Source: Tomocerus qinae
Lineage: Eukaryota > Arthropoda > Collembola > Entomobryomorpha > Tomoceridae
Reading direction: 5' to 3'
Assembly (NCBI GenBank): GCA_020055645.1
Contig: CM034548.1
Span: 48,662,296-48,726,295 of the forward strand
Length of the DNA stretch: 64,000 nt
Positions 23,331 to 33,873 of this stretch are shown in pieces. A program made the translations under genes and the position numbers. Each line of letters begins with the position of its first letter. Position 1 is the stretch's first letter. The notes beneath the pieces were generated by a model. It saw nothing but the letters and a program-made list of their open reading frames with translations, did not search any database and was not told where the DNA came from.

Positions 23331-23892
23331 CCAAGAAGTAACTGGGTCAATAAAAAAAGTACGAAAGTCAATAGATCGAGTACAAAGGGCAATACTTAGA
23401 ATGATTTTTATTTAGTAAATATTAGAACCTTTGTGCTATCTCTTTTGGACCTACTATGGCCTGCATACGTCCAGGCATAGTAGGTCTTAATCATTGGTAT
23501 GAACTATTATAGTATTTTTATAGTTAGTCAAAATTAAATCAACATTTAATTGATATTTAACACTGGCAACAACTGGCAACATTTAAAGTTGCCAAAGAAG
23601 TCTTAAAAACAAAAATGTGACCTTCTACAGGAATTTAAACCATTGGCTAAATTTATTTTAAATGAGTTAGCCCTATCAAAAAAAAGCCTGAAACATTCTC
23701 TACCTTTTAAAAAAAATTCGAATTTTTTATGTCATTCCTTCTATTTTTAATGAGCATATCAAATAAAAGCATTCCAGATAGACAGTCAGTATTACTAAAT
23801 CACCTCAATGACACAAATCACCCGAATTCCACAAAAAGGACACCTGGTCATGTTACACACTTAGCAGATAGAAACTTTGAAAATGTCAGAAT
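23331..23892. other. Intergenic, with a short hairpin
   Basis: No gene seen. Bases 23450-23484 can fold into a stem of about 14 bp with one bulge (CCTACTATG against CATAGTAGG, CCTG against CAGG). Whether it is transcribed is unknown. Confidence 0.4.
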
Positions 23893-25432
23893 TAAAAATT
23901 GGTACTCATCCCTACGGGGTAAAAGAATATGGAGAATTTAAATATGGACACCGGTATAGTGTAAAAATAATACCCCGCCATATAGGGGGTTTACCCCCAT
24001 ATCGGGGGAATGTAAATATTAGATTTGAATGCTGAAATTCATCCCTACAGGGTAAATGAATATGGCAAATTGAAATATGGACACCGATATATAGTGAAAC
24101 TAATACCCCGCTATATAGGGGGTTTACCCCCATATTGGGGAAATGTAAATATTGGATTTGGATGTCGAAATTAATCCCTATGGGGTAAAAGAATACGGCG
24201 AATTTAAATATGGACACTGCTATGGTGTGAAAATATTACCGCTCTATAGGGGGTTTACCCCCATATCGGGGGAATGTAAATATTGGAATTCGATGTTAAA
24301 ATTCATCTCCACGGGGTAAAAGAATATGGCTAATTCAAATATGGACACCGCTATAGTGTGAAAATAATACCCCGCTATATAGGGGGTTTACCCCCATATC
24401 GGGGAAATGTAAATATTGGATTTCGATGTTGAAATTCATCCCTATGGGGTAAAATAATATGGCGAATTCAAATATGGACACCGCTATAGTGTCAAAATAA
24501 TACCCCGCTAAATAGGGGGTTTACCCCCATATTTGGGAAATGAAAATATTGGATTTGGTTGTTGAAATTAATCCCTACAAAGTAAAAGAATACGGCGAAT
24601 TTAATTATGGACACCGCTATAGTGTGAAAATAAAACCCCGTTATATAAGGGGTTTACCCCCATATTGGGTAAATGTAAATATTGGATTTGGATGTTGAAA
24701 TTCATCCCTACAAGGTAAAAGAATACGGCGAATTTAATTATGGACACCGCTATAGTGTGAAAATATTACCCCGCTATATCCTATCCAATTCCCGATATGG
24801 GGGTAAACCCCCATATAGCGGGGCATTATTTTTACACTATAGCGGTGTCCATATTTGAATTCGCCATACTCTTTTACCCCGTAGGAATGAATCTCAACGT
24901 CTAAATCCAATATTTACATTCCCCCGATATGGGGGTAAACTCCCTATATAGCGGGGTAAAATTTTCACACTATAGTGTAGTTCATATTTAAATTCGCCAT
25001 ATTCTTTTACCCCGTAGGGATGAATTTCAACATCCAAATCCAATATTTACATTCCCCCGATATGGGGGTAATCCCCTATATAGCGGGGTATTAGTTTCAC
25101 ACTATAGCGGTGTCCATATTTGAATTCGCCATATTCTTTTACCCCGTAGGAATGAATTTCAACATCCAAATCCAATATTTACATTCCCCCGATATGGGGG
25201 TAATCCCCTATATAGCGGGGTATTAGTTTCACACTATAGCGGTGTCCATATTTGAATTCGCCATATTCTTTTACCCCGTAGGAATGAATTTCAACATCCA
25301 AATCCAATATTTACATTCCCCGGATATGGGGGTAAACCCCCTATACAGCGGGTATTAGTTTCACTACATAGCGGTGTCCATATTTGAATTAGCCATATTC
25401 TTTTACCCCGTAGAGATGAATTTTAAAATTTA
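23893..25432. repeat. Inverted satellite array of about 133-bp units (foldback type)
   Basis: About seven direct copies of a 133-bp unit run from 23893 to about 24780, followed by about five copies in reverse orientation to 25432. Marker words in each unit are TATGGACACCG, TATAGTGTGAAAATAATAC, GGGGGTTTACCCCC and TACGGGGTAAAAGAATATGG. The outer edges are mirror images: the left starts and the right ends with the same AAATT-rich sequence beside the TACGGGGT block. Each unit also holds its own small hairpin, GGGGGTTTACCCCC. The whole array can fold into a stem several hundred bp long. Foldback transposons have such arms built of tandem repeats. No transposase is present. Confidence 0.85.
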
Positions 25433-25574
25433 AAATGGCCGATTTCAAATTATTCATAAATTTTGGTCGTTATAAGCTGTTGGGTGAAATGTGTATTTCA
25501 TGGTGATGAATAACATGAAAGGTTAAATTGAGTAGGCTCGCTTCATCTTGGCTTTTCTCAATAAGTGGTTTGGT

Positions 25575-26875
25575 AGCGAATGGTGGATTTTCCCTTATAA
25601 AGTCTCAAATGTCCTGGTATGGAATCCACTTTTCATGGTTCAATTCCTATTTAGCAAATAGAAAGCAATAAGTATGCATGAAAAGTGAAGAATCTGACGT
25701 AAAAATGGTAAATCTCGGTTTACCCCAAGGTTCTGTACTAGGACGTCTATTGTTTTCTTTAGTAGTAAATGATTTGCCATTATGCATAGTAAATAGCCTA
25801 GCAATTCAATTTGCAGATGATAATCAGTTAGTTATATCTGGTCACCCTGACCACATTGATATATTATTGTCAAAACTTGCAGAAGATCTAGACATAATAA
25901 TAAAGTGGATGAATGACAATCATATGGCTCTAAATGTAAATAAAACAAAAATGTTGGTAGTAGGAAGTCCTTTTGTGATAGAATCCTTTGGAGATATATC
26001 TATTAAGGCAGAAAAAGTATTAAAGGTGCTGGGACTTATCATAGACAATAACCTTAACTGGACTACTCATGTATCCCATGTTACCAAAAAATGTAATTCA
26101 ATTATCTGGTCATTATATCCTGTACAGTGCCTATTTTCTTCAACAAATAGGAAATTAATAATAAACACATATAATGTCGATTATAAGATATATGTTTGCA
26201 ATTTGGGGAACAACAAACAAGGGCAATATGAAAACAGTAGAAACTATTGTAAGGCGAGCTGGGAGATTTGTGTTAGGTATACATAAGTATAAAAATGTGA
26301 AATTTCGTATATCTGTAGACATTAAATGGCTGTTTCCCAATTACATGTACAAATATGAATTGCTGAAAATAGTATATACGTTAATAAGTAATCTTGAGTG
26401 TCCACCTTATTTTAACAATTATTTAAAAATTGAAAATGTAATAACCAGAAACACTCGAGCCAAAACCTATAATTACGTTATGAAACCAAATAAAAGTTCT
26501 GGTTATAGTGAGAGACGATTCTCTAGTCAGGCGATAACTCAATGGCTAATGTTACCGGAGTGGATAAGAGATAGTAAATCCTTAAATATTTTCAAAAAAG
26601 AGTTGTTTAAATATTACATAGATATTCAAGTGAGCGAGACTGATAACAATATTTATAATATTTGTGACTTTTCTAGTTATGATGAAACAATCGACGAAAT
26701 TGTAAGTTATTTTACATTAAATTAAAAATGACTGAATATAATATGATACCATATAAGTATTAAAAGTGAATAATATTTACCTATAAGTTTTGCTTTATAT
26801 ATACCTGTAAACGTATTAACAGCACCAACTACCTTCTTGGGAAAGAAGCTGTTTCTTATGTAAATAAATAAATAA
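25575..26875 (+). mobile_element. 5'-truncated LINE, relative of 19017-23330
   Basis: It encodes the polymerase from SWYGIHFSWFNSYLANRKQ through LPQGSVLGRLLFS, IQFADDNQLVISG, KTKMLVVGSP and LGLIIDNNLNW to the C-terminal block CPPYFNNYLKIEN. One frame change near 26170 splits it into 25678-26286 and a frame used from 26174 to 26725; a stop also precedes the ATG at 25678. The 3' UTR ends in AAATA repeats (26857-26875). Truncation from the 5' side is usual for LINEs. Confidence 0.85.
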
Positions 26876-26922
26876 ACAGTAAAATTATTGACTTTTGTCG
26901 AAGTCAGAGCGGTAGCCCGTAA

Positions 26923-27210
26923 CTGTGTTCCATTTTAGCCGGCTAAAAATGATTTTGACCAGCCGGCCGGCTAAGGTGGCTGAAATGGCTGGTGGCCAAA
27001 ATGGCCAAAAATCATGGTTTTTTAAATTTCCCGCCAAATCAAGGATGATTTTCTCAGTTTACATAGACTTATTTGACTATTTTTGGCCATTTTGACCATT
27101 TTAGCAAACTGGCTAACAAAGAATTTCAACCAGCCGGCCGGCCATTTTAGCCAGCCATTTTATCCAACCATCCATTTTATTTCAGCCAGCCGGCTGGTCA
27201 TCGAACACTG
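26923..27210. mobile_element. hAT MITE rich in GCCGGC, 8-bp TSD (7 of 8)
   Basis: The left end is CTGTGTTCC and the right end GGTCATCGAACACTG. The flanking octamers GCCCGTAA (26915-26922) and GTCCGTAA (27211-27218) agree at 7 positions. The interior repeats GGCCATTTTAGCC-like words in both orientations. A diverged relative is at 53940-54131. Confidence 0.8.
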
Positions 27211-27433
27211 GTCCGTAAGGCCTATGCTAAAGTGAAAACAACGTATGTGGGGCTGTCACACCGTCCTGCCCACAAGTTATTTTTCACAATCCTCTTTCTC
27301 ATTAGGTTAACACTTGTTGCAATCCGATTTGAAATTTCAAATTATTTTTCTTTCACATCTCATTCATACACCTCATTGTTGAAAAGTGTGAGCCAGGATG
27401 ACGAGGACGAGGAACAACAATAATCAAAACAAT

Positions 27434-28058
27434 AATAAACCATGTACAAATGGATGTAAAAAAGTAGCGGCAAAAGAGTAAAACAGTGTCTATTTTTAGT
27501 TTAATAATGTTCCTTAAATCATTCTGAAATCGAACGAGGTATTACACGACTTTTTACGACGCACAGAACGGAAGTTACGTCAATTTTTATGATTTTACCC
27601 CCTTTCCCTGTTAGGGGATGACTGTAACCTACTTAATAGTGTTCCTTAAATCATTCTGATATCGAACGAGGTATTAAACGATTTTTTACGACGCACAGAA
27701 CGGAAGTTACGTCAATTTTTATGATTTTACCCCCTTTCCCTGTTAGGGGATGACTGTAACCTACTTAATAGTGTTCCTTAAATCATTCTGATATCGAACG
27801 AGGTATTAAACGATTTTTTACGACGCACAAAACGGAAGTTACGTCAATTTTTAATTTTCGAACCCCACCCCTGGTCATGGGGTGTGGCCGATTTTGCCCA
27901 TTCACGAACTTGATCTGTCTTTTGACCCATAGAATGCGTAAAAAAAGTTTGAACGGATTATCTCATTCCGTTCGAAAGTTATCGTGCTTACGGACGGACG
28001 GACAGTCAGACAGACAGACAGATTGGGCATTCCTATAAAGCAGCTGCCGCTACTTAAT
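27434..28058 (-). mobile_element. Helentron-like non-autonomous element (HINE), copy 1
   Basis: Read on the minus strand it starts with AAGTAGCGG, a GCTTTATAGGAATGCC block and a (TCTG)n/(TCCG)n microsatellite. It continues with the shared body and three tandem copies of a 132-bp unit (about 27510-27860). It ends with CCGCTACTT, a small hairpin (CCAT-ATGG) and GTTTATT. Subterminal inverted repeats, a GTCT-type microsatellite, central tandem repeats and a 3' hairpin without target duplication are the layout known for DINE-1/HINE elements mobilised by Helentrons. Confidence 0.7.
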
Positions 28059-28244
28059 AATAATCATGACTAAAGTAATATATAGTAATTTCCTGTTGTC
28101 CCCACTCAACAAATACTCACAATCTCACGTGACTGCAACGGTTGCACTAGTGCGGAACCTAAGTAAAGATCTAACTAACAGGAGTTGTTATTTGTACCAA
28201 ATTACATGCAATTCATTTTCGAAATTTATTTGCAGTGATCTTCC

Positions 28245-28450
28245 AGCTCTACGAAAGCTACGAGGACAAGTATAGCTCAAAAAAAGAGAATTTTGTAACT
28301 TGGTTCCGGGCGCGGACGATTTTTCGAAATTTGTTCTGTGGCAGCCGTACTGATGTCAATTTCAAATGCCTTGATAATTTGCTATCGAAATGAAATTTCG
28401 AAATTCTCTTTTTTGAGCTATTACTTGTCCTCGTAGCTATCGTAGAACTT
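28245..28450. repeat. Palindromic MITE with arms of about 50 bp
   Basis: The left arm (28245-28293) and right arm (28401-28450) are near-exact inverted copies. Shared words are GCTACGAGGACAAGTA and AGCTCAAAAAA. The loop is about 107 bp. No target duplication could be fixed and there is no coding sequence. Confidence 0.8.
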
Positions 28451-28860
28451 GGCTTGCAGCGACACAAAGTTAGCTGAAATTCAACACAATATATACATTG
28501 TGTGGATCCTTCTTAAGGAGGCCGTCTTTACAGACTTGCCGCATTATTTCCCAGTTGTCGTATTGTAGATTAAAAGTGCAGAGTTCAGAGATTGAACTTC
28601 TTCAAGAAGTTCGGAAATCTCTCGAGATGGCGCATGGGGTCAATGAGTTTGGAGGACGGGAGGATCGTAAAAATATAGCTCCTGCCCCGGAGGAAAGTGT
28701 GGACTGTTGTGGCGACGCTCTGCTCCTCCGTGCGATATCGAAATAATGAATACAATATCTAGCTACATTTGGTTTGTATTTTACAAAATGGCACAGTAGT
28801 GAAGCCATTTCACAATTTTCACACCTCATCACACCAAGACTTCCTGAATTCCATTCTTAC
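28451..28860. other. Intergenic, nothing recognised
   Basis: Open frames on both strands overlap here but show no family motif or repeat. Confidence 0.4.
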
Positions 28861-29791
28861 TAAGTGGTGTCCAACACCGCTTTATAGGAATGCCTGATCT
28901 GCCTGTCCGTCCGTCTGTCTGTTAGCACGATAGCTCAAAAGCAGTTTGAGATAATCAACTCAAACTTACTGTGCGTGATGTAGGGATGAAAAGCGAGATC
29001 GAGTTCGAAAATGGACTAAATCGGGCACACCCCTCGCCTGTGGGCGTGGTCCAAATATTTAAAATTAGTGTAACTTTAGTTATTAAGTGGTGTGAAACAC
29101 CGCTTTATAGGACTGCCTGATCTGTCTGCCTGTCTGTCCGTCCGTCTGTCTGTTAGCACGGTAACTCAAAAACGGTTTGAGATAATCAACTCAAACTTAC
29201 TGTACGTGATGTAGGGATAAAAAGCGAGGTCGAGTTGGAAAATGGACAAAATCGGACACACCCCCTGCCTGTGGGCGTGGTCCAAAGATTAAAAATTGGT
29301 GTAACTTTAGTTATCGACATTGTAGAACGTCATGAGACACCTCGTTCGAAAAGGTTATTCGTTAGGTTATGTCAAGGTCAAGTCACACGTGTTAAAAGGT
29401 CAAACGTCATTGAAAAAATTCAATAAAAACGTCGATAACTCAAAAACGGTTGGAGATAAATTACTCAAACTTACTATGCGTGATGTATGGATAAAAAGTG
29501 AGGTCGAGTTTGAAAATGAAATTAATCGAACACACCCCCTACTTGTGGGCGTGGTCCAAAATTTAAAATTTGGTGTAACTTTAGTTATTGATATTGTAGA
29601 ACGTCATGAGATACCTCGTTCAAAAAGTTTATACGTTAAGCCATGTCAAGGTCAAGTCATACGTGTCAAAAGGTCAAATGTCATTGAAAAAATTCACTAA
29701 AAACCCCTACTCATGTAACCTCATATAATCAGGTCAAACTTTCTATGCAATTTCACACCACTTTTTTACATCCATTTGAACATGGTTTATT
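28861..29791 (+). mobile_element. Helentron-like element (HINE), copy 2, with doubled 5' end
   Basis: It begins with AAGTGGTGT and a GCTTTATAGGAATGCC block, then a TCTG/TCCG microsatellite. A second 5' end of the same kind begins at 29095, so one copy sits inside or abuts another. The body has two repeats of about 280 bp (marker GATAACTCAAAAACGG and GGGCGTGGTCC). The 3' end is ACACCACTT, the CCAT-ATGG hairpin and GTTTATT. Its subterminal repeats match each other (AAGTGGTGT, ACACCACTT) but differ from those of copy 1. Confidence 0.7.
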
Positions 29792-29823
29792 GACAATGTA
29801 AAACGTCATGAGATAGATAATAG

Positions 29824-30103
29824 CATAGGCGTCGGAACGTAATTTATCTAGGGGGGACAAAATGGCCTCTTCAGAAAGGGTGGGGGGCACCAAGATAATA
29901 AAATATTGATAAAACGAAAACATATTCGCGCGGAGCGCGAAAATTTTTTGGATTTTTAACCTTTTTTGACAAAAAAATCGCCTTTTCTGGTACTTATGTA
30001 ATTTTAGTTTGGTTTCTGGAACATTTTTATGGGGACATGTCCCTCCTGGCCTTATTCTAGGGGGGACATTGTCCCCCCTGTCCCCCCGGTTCCGACGCCT
30101 ATG
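29824..30103. mobile_element. hAT MITE, exact 8-bp TSD
   Basis: The ends are CATAGGCGTCGGAAC and its complement. The octamer GATAATAG is duplicated exactly at 29816-29823 and 30104-30111. The interior has G-runs near the left, C-runs near the right and a CGCGCGGAGCGCG core. The 280-bp unit has no coding capacity. Confidence 0.93.
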
Positions 30104-30421
30104 GATAATAGATAACCCATGACTGCTTGAATCTTGGTCCCAAAATAACAGGCCACTAAGACAGGATTGGGACTCAGAAATAATGCATAATGGGATCAAT
30201 AAGAAGAAAAAGTGCCATATAAAAGTTCAAACTCTCTTATGGGGCCCAAAAATTGCAATCAAAAGCATTCAATTTTCTAATTGACCGCTATATTGCCAAT
30301 TAAGGCTAACTTGACCTCAAAATGGTCCATTGTCAATTATTGCCAGTATATATAATAATGGTGGTTCAGATTCAGAGTACCGCGCGTAGACCCTTAGCCA
30401 AGTGATCATGGTGGGTGACCG

Positions 30422-30743
30422 GGGCTGGATTTAGGCAGCGGGATATCGTTGCCTCAATTGCCCCCGTTGCCCCTAATGCCCCCTCCCCCGTTGCCCCAAG
30501 TTTAGCCACTTAACCTTAACCTCTTTTTTGACCTAACCTAATAAAAAATAAACTGTTTTATTGTTAAAGCCTAACAAGCAAGTAATACGCTTATTTTTAA
30601 TTAGGTTAGGTCAAAAAAGAGGCAGAAATAGTGACGGGAGGCAAATGGCAAAGATAATAGGTTAGGTGGCCAAACTAGGGGCAACGGGGGAGGGGGCAAC
30701 GGAGGCAATTGAGGCAACGATATCCCGCTGCCTAAATCTAGCC
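30422..30743. mobile_element. hAT-type MITE with long inverted ends
   Basis: The ends GGGCTGGATTTAGGCAGCGG and the mirrored CCGCTGCCTAAATCTAGCC extend into inverted GGCAACG/CGTTGCC arms. The flanking octamers GGTGACCG (30414-30421) and GGTGGCCG (30744-30751) agree at 7 of 8 positions. The middle contains TTAGGTTAGGT-like words but no gene. Confidence 0.85.
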
Positions 30744-30794
30744 GGTGGCCGGAGTAAGTTGCCAATGCCTACATTTCAATTTAAAAACAAAGTT

Positions 30795-32438
30795 GGTTGA
30801 AGTAAAGCAATGGTTGTACGGATCCAGAAATTTTCACATCTAAAGTTTTACTTTAGTAGTGAGTAGTGACGTTTTACAACCGCCTGCTGCTGTTTTACAA
30901 CCTGTCCGTCCGTCCGTCGATAATTCAGTTTCAGTCAATAGCTTTCAGTTCAGTACAGCCAACAACACATGACACACTGCGACTAGCAGCGGCATGCGAC
31001 GAAAGGAATTTGTTGTTTTTGTTTGTAGCATTTGACTTTCACGAGAATAGTCAGTGTTTTACGAGAGCTGTCTGTTTTGAAAGAATACGAATATTTTTAT
31101 TGTTTCCTTTGGCATTTGACCTCACTAGAATGCTAAATAATCATAAACAGAAACTCATCCTGTCTGTTTTACAAGAATAGTTTTCCAGCTGACGTAGTTC
31201 CGCTATCGACATGTGACTGTGCCAAAAACTGTTGGCGTGACTTTTTATTGGGCCATAGGCTTTACAATTAACATTTTGTTAAGTACAGCAGGTAATTCAC
31301 ATTCGATACTACTAAATAATCATAAACCATAAACAGAAACTCATCCTGTCTGCATTTTCAAGAATATTTTTCCAGCTGACGTAGATCCACTATCGACAAG
31401 TGACTGTGATTAAACTTGTTGGCGTGACTTTTTATTGGGTCATAGGTTTCACAATTACCATTTTGCTTAGTACAGCAGGTAATTCACCATTATATTAACT
31501 AAACTCATTTGACCTTCACTAGAATACTAAATAATCATAAACAGAAACTCGTCCTTTCTGTTTTACAAGAATTGTTTTCCAGCTGACGTAGTTCCACTAT
31601 GGAGATTTGACTATGTGACTGATTAACCCTGTTGGCGTGACTTTTTATTGGGTCATAGGTTTTACAATTAGCATTTTGCTAAGTGCAGAATGTAATTGAC
31701 CATTATATTAACTAACCTTAAATGAAAACGGGTTAATTATTGCTTGGATGCATCCAGTATGGATATTATTTCGACGTTTCTATGTAACTTACTAAGTAAC
31801 AGTACCTAAACGCGAATAATTTCAAAATGTTAAAAATTACAAGTATGTATTTTTAAGTTACAGATGTTTTAACCTCATTTGAGCTGTCAAATTTGCCAGA
31901 ATTTGGGGGTTGAAGTAACGTTAGTAAACAACGGGAGAGATATAAACGCATTTACATTTTGACACTAATATTCGGTTGTTTAGAATAAAAAGTAAAAACA
32001 TTTTGACCGTAAAACATATGAAATGTGTTTTTCAACTGATTATAACTATATTATGGTTACCTACTCTGATATTCACTCTACACCCGTTTGTTACGGTTTA
32101 TTTATTACTGACTAGAGACACTACTGTAACTTATATGATTCACTAAAACCTTTTGTCCAATATGTCGAACAAAATTGGATCGGAACCTGAAACACCTTCA
32201 ATGTGGAATGTTAATAGTCGGTAGCAGTACATGTTCGTAAAACTGGACAAAATTGGATCGGAACCTGAAACACCTTCAATGTGGAATGTTAATAGTCGCA
32301 GTCGGTAGCAGTACATGTTCGTAAAACTGTAGTAGGCCGGTGTAAAACGTCACTACCCTTAGATGTAAAACTTTAGATGTGAAAATTTCCAATACCGGTT
32401 GCACATATACCTATTACAACCACTCTCTTAGTTCAACC
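30795..32438. mobile_element. Non-autonomous TIR DNA transposon, exact 7-bp TSD
   Basis: TIRs of about 100 bp start GGTTGAA and share the block AAATTTTCACATCTAAAG and TAGTGACGTTTTACA. The heptamer CAAAGTT is present on both sides (30788-30794 and 32439-32445). Inside are three copies of a unit of about 190 bp (31115-31720, marker GGCGTGACTTTTTATTGGG) and, near the right end, a duplicated block of about 80 bp (32170-32330). No transposase was seen; the long plus-strand frame near 30866 is a by-product. A 7-bp duplication occurs in some P-like and Dada elements, but the family is unassigned. A split, older copy lies at 4882-10141. Confidence 0.88.
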
Positions 32439-32511
32439 CAAAGTTTTGATTCGGACTTAGCAAGGCGAAGTTTTGGAATCATTTTTGTCTTTCTATCATT
32501 GGTAATTACCT

Positions 32512-32672
32512 CTGGCCCACTAAATGAGAAACCGTGAAAAGGTCAATTGGAATTAATATAAAACATCTATGCATCTGAATTACATTCTACTTAAATCGTT
32601 CAATACTGCCCCGGAATACACACTAGCTTTATTTCTAACAGGGCCTAGGCCCTGTGACCACCTAGTGTTTAA
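32512..32672 (+). repeat. Dispersed repeat, copy A
   Basis: Shared with 59845-59997: both start CCCACTAAATGAGAAACC and end with ACAGGGCCTAGG, a CCTGTGACC block and CTAGT. Class unknown. The following bases to 33873 hold no recognised feature. Confidence 0.6.
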
Positions 32673-33864
32673 TATTTAGCAGGCAGTCAGAGCCAGTGCG
32701 CAGTGTTGCGATGAATATGTTTACCTTCACCTTCCTTTCAGAAAAGAATGAAGCCGACAAAAGCGAGAGTATAACATGAAATGCATCAAGTCTGGTAGTT
32801 TGCTACAATCGGCAACAGCGATGGCTTTGTTAATGCCGCCGCTTCAAAGTAGTAGCAAACACAAATTCCAAACAGAAATATCAATCAACAGATGCAGTAC
32901 AATCAGTTTCAAAACGATTTTTCTTTACTTCTCCCCATTTTACTGACAGCTAGTGCAAAATTTTTTAACTGTGTACTTCCTAATTACTGACTACAACATT
33001 CGCAGTTATCCTAGAATTTGTTCCAGTTATTACTGTCATTTTTTGTTTTGCCATTTTTATTTTATATTATTTATATGCCAGCAACAACTTAATTGATCCA
33101 TTGTCATACAATGGTGAATGGATTTCAAGAATTTTGATAGATGAGACAAAATCTAGGTAAATGCTTTTAAAACCCTTTTTCTTTATTTATGACCAATGGC
33201 ACAATTAAAAATTTTTTAAAGACTAGTGGCCTACCAAACCACCTACAATCAAGACAAATTGATTCTTTTATAAGACTTACAATTGGAAATATTTATTTAA
33301 GCATGCCATGGAGTGGAAATCAGAAGTATTAATTTGTGCATTTTGCTTTTTAGGTGTACATTAGGTGTAGGAAAGTTGTGGTTGCATCCCATTAAACTTT
33401 TCGACCCATTGACTTTCAAGGAAATTACAGACAATTGAAAGAAAGAACTGGAAAGATTTTAATGAAGCTGTGATGTTATCTGTTAACCATGAAGATATAA
33501 AATTATTAATCGCGTTTATTGAACTCTGTTGTGGATAGTACACCGTTTTTAGTTTTGACTTTTTGAAAACCAATCTCAGCTGCGATAGAAGTCTCAGACT
33601 ATCTGTTATCATAAAATTTTATTTCATTTCTATTGTGTCCAACATAAATACTAAGCTGTGTGAAACAATGTCGCCCTCTAATCTTACTGTTACGACGACA
33701 TTTAGTTCAGTAGAAAGTACTGGCACAGCTTGTAACGACCAAATGTAAACCAACGGAAATTATTCTTTTAGAATTATACTTGCAGGGACTAGGAAATTAC
33801 AATGCCAAAACTACTTAACGTGTCGCGAGTGCATGATATTACTACACAATCAAACCAATTAAAA

Positions 33865-33873
33865 ATGAGCTAA
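33865..33873 (+). promoter_or_regulatory. Two-codon upstream ORF abutting the CACHD1 frame
   Basis: ATG-AGC-TAA is followed without a gap by the first in-frame CACHD1 ATG at 33874. If it lies in the mature mRNA, such a minimal ORF could reduce initiation or send ribosomes on to the ATG at 33886. Confidence 0.4.

Noticed and set aside
23931-25425. CRISPR-like array of regularly spaced repeats
   Set aside because: The units are contiguous tandem copies without unique spacers, they reverse orientation, and the genome is an animal's.
28498-28746. 82-codon plus-strand frame
   Set aside because: No homology visible, overlapped by an equally long minus frame, and no splice or promoter support.
30539-30670. 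TTAGG-like words suggesting telomeric repeat
   Set aside because: Only scattered GGTTAGGT words, no tandem array; they belong to a MITE interior.
33361-33612. 83-codon minus-strand frame upstream of CACHD1
   Set aside because: Considered as a hAT transposase piece because of its composition, but no diagnostic motif could be read.
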